The translations under genes were made by a program, and so were the position numbers. 64,000 bases of DNA from Blastomyces gilchristii SLH14081 (Eukaryota > Ascomycota > Eurotiomycetes > Onygenales > Ajellomycetaceae): assembly GCF_000003855.2 (NCBI RefSeq), contig NW_003101680.1, forward strand, positions 1,126,976-1,190,975, read 5' to 3'. Shown here piece by piece: positions 57,311 to 64,000 of this stretch; the first letter of the stretch is position 1, and each line of letters opens with the position of its first letter. The notes below the pieces were generated by a model. It was not told where the DNA came from, did no database searches, and saw only the letters and a program-made list of their open reading frames with translations.

Positions 57311-59052
57311 ACATTGCAGAGCTAAGCTCAAAACAGAAGACCCTGCAAGATTGATTTTACAGCTTATTATTAATAATAATAGAAGAGATAGAACTGTAAA
57401 AATATATAGAGATTCATTTTTCAGTGCAAAAGCATCAGCTAACTAAGTAAGAAAAAAAATAAAAAACATCTCACTCTGTCTTATCAGCTTATATATCATT
57501 CTTAAGAACAGTTTGAGTAATCTGAAGAAGACTTATAATAGTTCTGAATTTAGTCTTTAAAACTGTATTCTTCTTACACAGAGTCTCATTTTCAATATAA
57601 AGAGTTAAAATCTTAATATTATAATTATTAACTGACTTAATACTTACTGTTTATTTTTTTAAGACTCTAGTCTCTATATTCTCAGCTGCAGAGTATTTCT
57701 TAAATAAACTTTTCTTCTTAACTTTCTTTCTTTTTTTATTCTTTTATTTCTTTTCTTTCACTTTATCATTCTTCTTACTAACATTGACTATATATAACTA
57801 TTAATTAATTGTATTGAAATTAATATATTTTATATTAAAAAGTAACTCACTTCTATAATAAGAGTAGTAACTTTCAGTGTTATTATAATAATAACTGATA
57901 CAAGCTTTATAACACTGATTTAGAGTGTTGATATAGATGATAAAAAAGTCTTCTTCTCTAATATAGTAACTGTAGAAAACTGTAAAAACAGTACTATAGA
58001 ATTATAGAAGAAGAGCTTTATAATTTATATTAATTTTTATATTAATCTGATAACTCTTCTGTAAGACTGACTTATAAGTATAGAATAATTTAATAAGAGT
58101 CTATAACTTCTTTAACAGCTTCTCAGACATTCTTTCAGTTAAATAAGTTAATAATTAACTTAATAATCTAGAACTGATAGATGCAGCAGAGACAGACATA
58201 GATATAAATATAGAACTGAGAATAAAATTAATAACTGATAACTTAATAAATTAAATAAGATTATTAAGAACTGTACTGACTGTTAAAATTATAATTTTTA
58301 TCATTTTAAGAATCTTACTTATAATAAATATATTTCAAGATATTATTTTCAGTTATAATAACAGTATTAATGATTTTTTAAACTTTTAATGAATTAATAG
58401 AAGTAAATAATATAATTTCTGAAAAAAAAAAAACAGCTGACAGAGATGAAAGATAAGAGATAAGATAAATTCTTTAAAGAGAAAGAAAATACTCTGAGAT
58501 TCATTCACTTCTTCTTATATATATATTAATAACTATAAGAATTCAATATTTCTTATTATATAATGTAATACAGGTCTTAATAACACAGATCTCAGAAAAT
58601 TCTTAATCTCTTAGATTAAAGATATTATTATATTAAATTTAAACTATATAAATTAATATCTGAATTGTTTCAATATCTTCTGTAGACTGTTAACTACTCA
58701 TTCTCAGATTCAGTGATTATAATAGAATCAGCTATAATAGATTTATTAAATTCAATAATTAAATTCAGTGAATCTACAAGTAGAACAGATAAAGAGAATA
58801 ATAGAATAGAGAGTAAAGAACTTACAGTAATAAAGAATAAGTAAATAAGTAGATTAAATATAAACTGTGAAAAAGATGAAATAAAGAGCAGATAAAGTTA
58901 TATAAAATATAGATTAATAGAGATCTATAAAAAGAAAAGAAATATAACTTAGTTATCTATTAACTTTAATATCTTATATAATCAATTTTATACATCTGTA
59001 TACTTCTACTTACTTCATCATCAGATCAGTGAAATCTGAAATAATTAAAGAG

Positions 59053-60383
59053 TTATTTAAATAGAAGATCTTGATATATTTTAACCTGTGAAATCATAAT
59101 ATATATAAGATTAGTCTGAAATTCAGTCTCAGAAATATCAAGAATAGTCTGATCAAGTGATAATTCTTGAGATTTATAAACAGTAATAATATATACAACT
59201 GTAATAGAGAACTGTGTACAGCTGCAGACTTGATTAATATAAGAAAAGTTATAATAGCTGTAGAAAATAGACACAAGTTTAAAACTCTCTCATTTTAAAT
59301 AAGTAGAGCTATCATATTTATCAAAATTAATTAGCAGTGTAAATAAAGAATCTTGATAAGAATTCTTCATATCTGAACTTTATACAATATTATAAAGAAT
59401 CTCAAGAGCACTGTTAATAAGACTGCAGTCTATTCAAATATTCTGTAGAAATATAATTTAATAGCTGATAAAGAGAGAAAGATTCTGATAAAGATTATCA
59501 GTCTTATCAGAATCTAACTGAGAAGTATTTATATTAATATTTATAGTCTGAATATTAATAACAGATTGTTTACAGCTTTGAATAGTATTATTATTATAGA
59601 TATAAATATAACACTTCTTTATATAAATGTGAATTATGTTCTCAAAGATCAGAGCTTCATGAGAAATAAGAGTCTATACATACTTTGAAAGAAACTCTTA
59701 ATTATTCAGAGTTAACTAATCAAGATAAAGATTTTTTAAAATCTTATAAAACTAGCAGCTGATGATATCTTCACTCACTTATTATTAAATCACAGTAAAT
59801 TGAATAATTTTACTAAAAGTTAAGTAGATTTGATAACTCTGAATATCTTCTTTATAATTAATACATCTGTTATAATAGAGCAGAGTTTGAAAAATAGATA
59901 AGAGTTAATAGAAATCTTCACTAAGAATGACACTGAGACTATTAAAATGAGTATTTTTATAAGAGAATATATAATAATAGATCTGATTAATTTATAAAAG
60001 TTACTGTAAATTAATCATTGACTTTTCATTAATTAATAGATAGTGAACATTCTTAAAAAAGTCTGTAAAGATTGAAGATTTTGAGAATTAAGTAGTTTAT
60101 ATAATATATTCTTATGTATAAGAAGCTGAAATAATATATACAAGATTTAAGTGTTAATAAAGTGAGCAGTTACATCAGTTGATACAGCTTAAATAATTGA
60201 GATTGAGAGATCTTGAGTCTCTATAAGATTTTGAAGAGTTATAGATAAAATTATAATCAGATAAGTTTTATCAGTGTTATTTTTATTATCTAGATTAATT
60301 AGTAAAGAATCTGAGAATTCACTGTTAAGAATTGTAAGAATAAGTGCTCGCAGGTGATTATTCAGATATTTGCAGCTTGACAT
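59053..60383 (-). mobile_element. Decayed Helitron-type PIF1-like helicase
   Basis: Reading the minus strand across stops and frame changes gives the ordered motifs of a PIF1-family helicase as found in Helitrons. The mutated Walker A region (60255-60290) reads LDNKNNTDKTYLI, where families have GxGGTGKT/S. Walker B (60008-60045) reads LLINEKSMIN. Next come segments like SVILSEDFYQL and YNIV..SD, then the C-terminal block at 59053-59274: CSCTQFSITVVYIITVYKSQ followed by DQTILDISETEFQTN and IYIMISQVKIYQDLLF. The substitutions (Gly to Asn/Asp/Glu, Pro to Ser/Leu, Arg to Cys/Gln) are what C-to-T on either strand would give. The distance between Walker A and the end is right for an intact helicase. 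The Rep part was not found. Confidence 0.75.
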
Positions 60384-61176
60384 GATATATACTGTTAACT
60401 ACTAGAAGTATTCATAGTAGAAAGATAAAATATAGAGATTAAATATATAATAGTATTCAAGCTGAGTTATAAATAGTATTCATAAACTTCAGTCTATATA
60501 GTTGTGTGTAGTCAAGAGCTGCTAGCTCTATTGATTATATAAGAGATAGAAATAGAGATAAAGAATCTATAAGAAGTAGAATTTCTTACATATCTCTCTC
60601 TCTCTAAGACTTTGTCTGTGAAGTCTTTCACTAAGTGACTTCATAGAATCAGCTTAGTACTGCAGTGATACTCACTAAAAACTCTTCACATCTATAAAAA
60701 ATCTCAGTGAGAAAAAATCTCTTATTACTATAAAGAGAAAAGAGTCTGTTACTTAGTTTCTTATTCTGTAAGATTCTTTATAATCTACAGATTCTTCTCT
60801 AACTATCACACAGATTCATTTTACATCTTTCATATAGAAGAATTTCAGTTGACTCTTAATCATTTTCATGAGATTCTTATGTAATCATTACATAGATTCA
60901 TCTCACAGATGAATCACTCTCTGTGAAATTATTCTTATTAAAGAGAAGTATTTATAAGTTAATCTTTCACTCATTCTTACAAATTGTTGTTCTTTGACAC
61001 TGTAGAATTGTGAGGAATTTTTCATTCTTTTATCAACTCTATAGAATTATAGAATCAAGATGTTCACAGTCTGCAATTACTCTTTATAATTATATAGAAA
61101 GATTCAGGTCTGTAATTTATAATCACTCTTATTTACTAGAGTGATCTGACTGTTTCACAGAATCACTCACAGTATA

Positions 61177-61188
61177 AGTAAACCTCTC

Positions 61189-61190
<2 letters not shown>
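61177..61190. repeat. Target-site duplication, left copy
   Basis: AGTAAACCTCTCTA, identical to 61576-61589; flanks the SINE. Confidence 0.9.
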
Positions 61191-61223
<33 letters not shown>

Positions 61224-61575
61224 TTTCATTATACTTATATGCAAGCGGAGCTTATGATGAGTCCTTGTGTGATGTTAAATACAGGTCAAGTGTTGATTAT
61301 ACAGGAGGAAATACAGGTGTTGAGACCACGCCAAGATAACAAGAACATAGGAAAATACAAAGGAGTGACAATTAGATACATGCGATAATAACTTCCCAGC
61401 CCAGGAACATAGAGCAATTCATTGAAGTGATTTGTACACCTCTGTATTTATTAGAAACCTGAGGTGCTTGAGTTCTGGATTTAATGTATCCCCTGCAGGT
61501 TTCGAACCCACGTGCCTTGGTTTCCCACGCTAAGACGCTACCGGGTGGCCGCATTAACCATTCAGCCACCGGGGC
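61191..61575 (-). mobile_element. tRNA-derived SINE insertion with ATT-repeat tail
   Basis: A 385-bp element lies between perfect 14-bp direct repeats and has normal base composition, with intact CpGs, inside mutated AT-rich DNA. On the minus strand it starts with a tRNA-like head containing pol III promoter boxes: A box TGGCTGAATGG (61558-61568) and B box GGTTCGAAACC (61498-61508). A non-tRNA body follows, and it ends in an (AAT)n tail (61191-61221 as ATT repeats on the plus strand). This is the standard layout of a SINE mobilised by a LINE. The ~50-nt spacing between boxes suggests descent from a class II (Ser/Leu-type) tRNA; the acceptor stem no longer pairs fully, so it is not a working tRNA gene. 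Confidence 0.85.
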
Positions 61576-61589
61576 AGTAAACCTCTCTA
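61576..61589. repeat. Target-site duplication, right copy
   Basis: AGTAAACCTCTCTA, identical to 61177-61190. Confidence 0.9.
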
Positions 61590-62889
61590 GAGTAGTATAA
61601 ATATCTCAGATCTATTCATAAAATCTCATCTTCTTTTCTCTTTTTCTATAACAGCTTTTATTCTTATAAACTATGAGTATTCTCATTTATCTGTAAAGTG
61701 TTTTCACTTAGATAATAGAGAGAGAGTGTTTCTGATAATATCTATATATTAATTCAAGAACTTTTCAAGAATAAAAAATTTTTCAATTTCAATATCTTTA
61801 TAATAATATCTAACTATTACTAAGCTTCTTATAAGTGTCTCTATAACTTCTCTAATCACTTTTTATCAGCTGATAAAGTAGAAATATCACTGCTTATAAC
61901 TGTATCTTCACTTCTCTCAGCTCTATCACTGTACTCAATCTTCAGATCAGCAGTCAACTCTCTGTCTCTCTCAGATCAGTCTCTGACTTTAAGTAGTGTA
62001 GTTTCTCTCTTTACTGTAAGTCTTCTTATAAGTAATTTCTTACAGACTTTAGCTAATAATTCTTATAAAGCTTCTGATATTATCAGTGTCTTCTGTAATC
62101 TCACAGATCTATAATTATCTCTCTTCTACTCATACAATCTCTGATTAGATATATATAAATATGTCTAGATTCTCTATTAATGATTCTCACACTGCAGTGT
62201 ATTTTCACAATTTCATTATTAATAAGAGATAAGTTTTCAGATACCTGTAAAATCTAAGTAATTAAGATAATATAAATATTATAAATTTATAATAGAAGTT
62301 AATTTGAACAGATAAGTCTTCTCTTTATATCTTAATTATTTTCAGACTGAATATCTCAGTATAACTGAGAAAGTAGATATAGCTTTATAAGAAGTATCTG
62401 ATCACATACACAGATAGTCAGCTCTCAAGATTCTGCTATAACTATACACACTCTAGTATTCAGCTTCTCTGAAGTCTGTGTATTTCTAATAGTCTTTATA
62501 CTAAATATAATAATTATCTGTATTATGAGTATGATGCTTTCTGCTTCTTTAAAGAGAAAAATTGATAGTTATAAGAGAATTGAGTGTTATAAATAATAAG
62601 AGTATAAGTTTGAGTTTTCTTTATTTTTTCTTTATTAATCTTTAAATTATGTTCACAGTTCTGTTTATTTTCTTATTTTTTAACTTTAATAAGAATATAA
62701 TTTCTTCTTCTCTTATATATATTACAGACTGTTTATCTCAGTAGAAACTTATTATCTTATAGACTAGAATTTGTAAATGACAGTGTTAATATCTTTATTA
62801 TAATCAGATTCTTAGTAAAGACTGTATTATTCTGACTTATTAGAATTTATAGTATAAAAGTCATGTTTCAGCTTCTATAGATATCTTAT

Positions 62890-63840
62890 CTATCTGAATA
62901 ATTCTTAAGTAAACTTATTCATCTTATCAGAATACTCTTATTATTAAATCTTGAATCAGAGCTTATAATCTTACTTCTCTGAGTTAATAATTTCTTTAAT
63001 CTGATATTCTCTTTTACTCTCTAGTACTTTATAGACAGAGTAATAAGTTACAGAGTTCTCTTCTAAGAATTTCTTATATTTACAGAGTAAAGAGATATAA
63101 AAAATATTATATATCTATAACTCAGATAATAGTTTTAATCTGTAGAATTATAAACTAACTTTCTTTATAATTTTATAAAATTCTATCTGTAAGAGATTCA
63201 GCTTCTTACTAGATCTTTATATAATAATATTTTCTAAACTTAGTCAGACTCTATTATCTTTCTTAAAACTTTTTATAATATACTTAAAGTTATAGTATCT
63301 CTTCTGATACTCTTGAGTCTTTCTTAAGAATTTATAAGCTTTCTTCTGAATCTTCTGAATTCTCTCAGCCTGTTCATAGATATTATCATACTCTATAGTA
63401 TACTCTCACAGATTTATCAAGATTATCTATGAATAAGTTTCAGTGAGTATCTTAAAGAGAGTTTTATCTATACTGATATACTTTAAGTTATTATATATAA
63501 ACTCTGTAAGTAATAATCAATACACTCAGTCATTCTGATTATAATTAACAAAGTATCACAGATACTGTTTTAATATACTTATCAGATATTCTATCTAATT
63601 ATCTGTCTATTGATAAAAAGTTATACTTAGATCTTGTAAGATCTTCAGTATAGTTATTAGATTAGATTAGAACTCTTCTATAAAGATTAATTCTCTGTCT
63701 GAGATAATATTTATAGATAATTCATACAACTGAACTATATTATAGATAAGATATAAGTTAAATTCTTTGACTTCAAGTTCTTATAGATGAATATAAAGTG
63801 TGTTATCTTAGTAAAGTAATTCACTATCATCAGTATACTG
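62890..63840 (-). mobile_element. Decayed Ty3/gypsy chromovirus: integrase and chromodomain region
   Basis: On the minus strand, ignoring stops, the integrase core is readable from 63836 (IVNYFTKITHFIFIYKNLK, then ILSQTEN, then a decayed 'SDR-xx-FxS-FW' stretch) down to about 63490. The C-terminal part follows at about 63330-63100 (EYQKRYYNFK, VWLSLENI). At about 63015-62900 a chromodomain-like segment begins (REYQIKEIINSEK). This order is that of the 3' end of pol in Ty3/gypsy chromoviruses. Reverse transcriptase and RNase H would lie beyond the window end (upstream on the minus strand). An LTR is expected below 62890 but could not be proven without a second copy. Confidence 0.7.
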
Positions 63841-64000
63841 TTAAAACAGATATTATATATATTCTTACTTTCTGAAAAACTTATAAGAGTATTCATTTCT
63901 AGCTGTTCTCAAGATTTCTGTGAAATAAGTAGAGAAGTAAGTTCTTTATATAATTTAAATCACACTATTTATAAACTCTGATAAACAGTATAAGAATTCA

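Larger units (their letters stand above)
57311..64000. repeat. AT-rich hypermutated transposon graveyard
   Basis: About 6.7 kb of very AT-rich DNA with stop codons in all frames over long distances. In 240 sampled bases (58681-58740 and 59101-59280) I count CpA 14, CpT 13, CpC 0 and CpG 0. Within it two decayed coding regions are recognisable (59053-60383 and 62890-63840), and one un-mutated insertion (61191-61575). For 57311-59050, 60400-61176 and 61590-62890 I could not recognise any element; they are likely flanking or terminal parts of the same repeats. The block reaches the window edge. Confidence 0.85.

Noticed and set aside
61372..61569. 65-residue minus-strand open frame
   Set aside because: It is a translation of the tRNA-derived SINE head.
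61490..61575. Functional tRNA gene on the minus strand
   Set aside because: A and B boxes are present but the acceptor stem does not pair throughout and the unit is fused to a SINE body flanked by target-site duplications.

Overview
The window is fungal nuclear DNA, most likely from an ascomycete of the order Onygenales (Ajellomycetaceae type; this is inferred from gene content and architecture, not from a search). Genes have many short introns (mostly 50-110 nt) with GTAAGT-like donors and CAG/TAG acceptors. Mitochondrial and cell-cycle housekeeping genes are typical of filamentous ascomycetes. The last ~6.7 kb is an abrupt AT-rich block of hypermutated transposon remnants.

Region 1 (1-15.9 kb) looks like a biosynthetic cluster for a ribosomally made peptide of the dikaritin (ustiloxin/phomopsin-like) kind. 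It holds a secreted precursor with eight 14-residue repeats separated by Lys-Arg Kex2 sites, a UstYa/DUF3328 oxidase with both His/Cys motifs, two sedolisin (S53) peptidases, an MFS exporter, a bZIP-type regulator with no visible zipper, and a DOMON-cytochrome b561 membrane oxidoreductase. A workable reading is: signal peptide and Kex2 release the repeats, the UstY protein cross-links the Tyr of each core, the S53 enzymes trim, and the MFS protein exports. None of this is proven by sequence alone, and no tyrosinase or second UstY gene is present.

Region 2 (16-26 kb) carries a proline-rich protein, a Nudix CoA diphosphatase, a LETM1/Mdm38 mitochondrial protein and the Gpc1 acyltransferase, all on the minus strand. 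Region 3 (26.7-33.1 kb) has a broken ankyrin-repeat gene followed by the complete cohesin subunit SMC1 on the plus strand.

Region 4 (33.9-43.4 kb) has uncharacterised coding segments, a TMEM223-like mitochondrial protein, the pyruvate dehydrogenase E3-binding protein (protein X) and the APC/C activator Cdh1. Region 5 (45-57.1 kb) has aspartyl aminopeptidase, an unknown coiled-coil protein, an HSPA12-like Hsp70, a DUF1746 (Dsc4-like) membrane protein and mitochondrial ClpP.

Region 6 (about 57.3-64 kb) is ~75-80% AT and full of stop codons. It still shows a decayed Helitron/PIF1 helicase and a decayed Ty3/gypsy integrase-chromodomain region, both on the minus strand. A 385-bp tRNA-derived SINE with an intact 14-bp target-site duplication has inserted between them and escaped the mutation.
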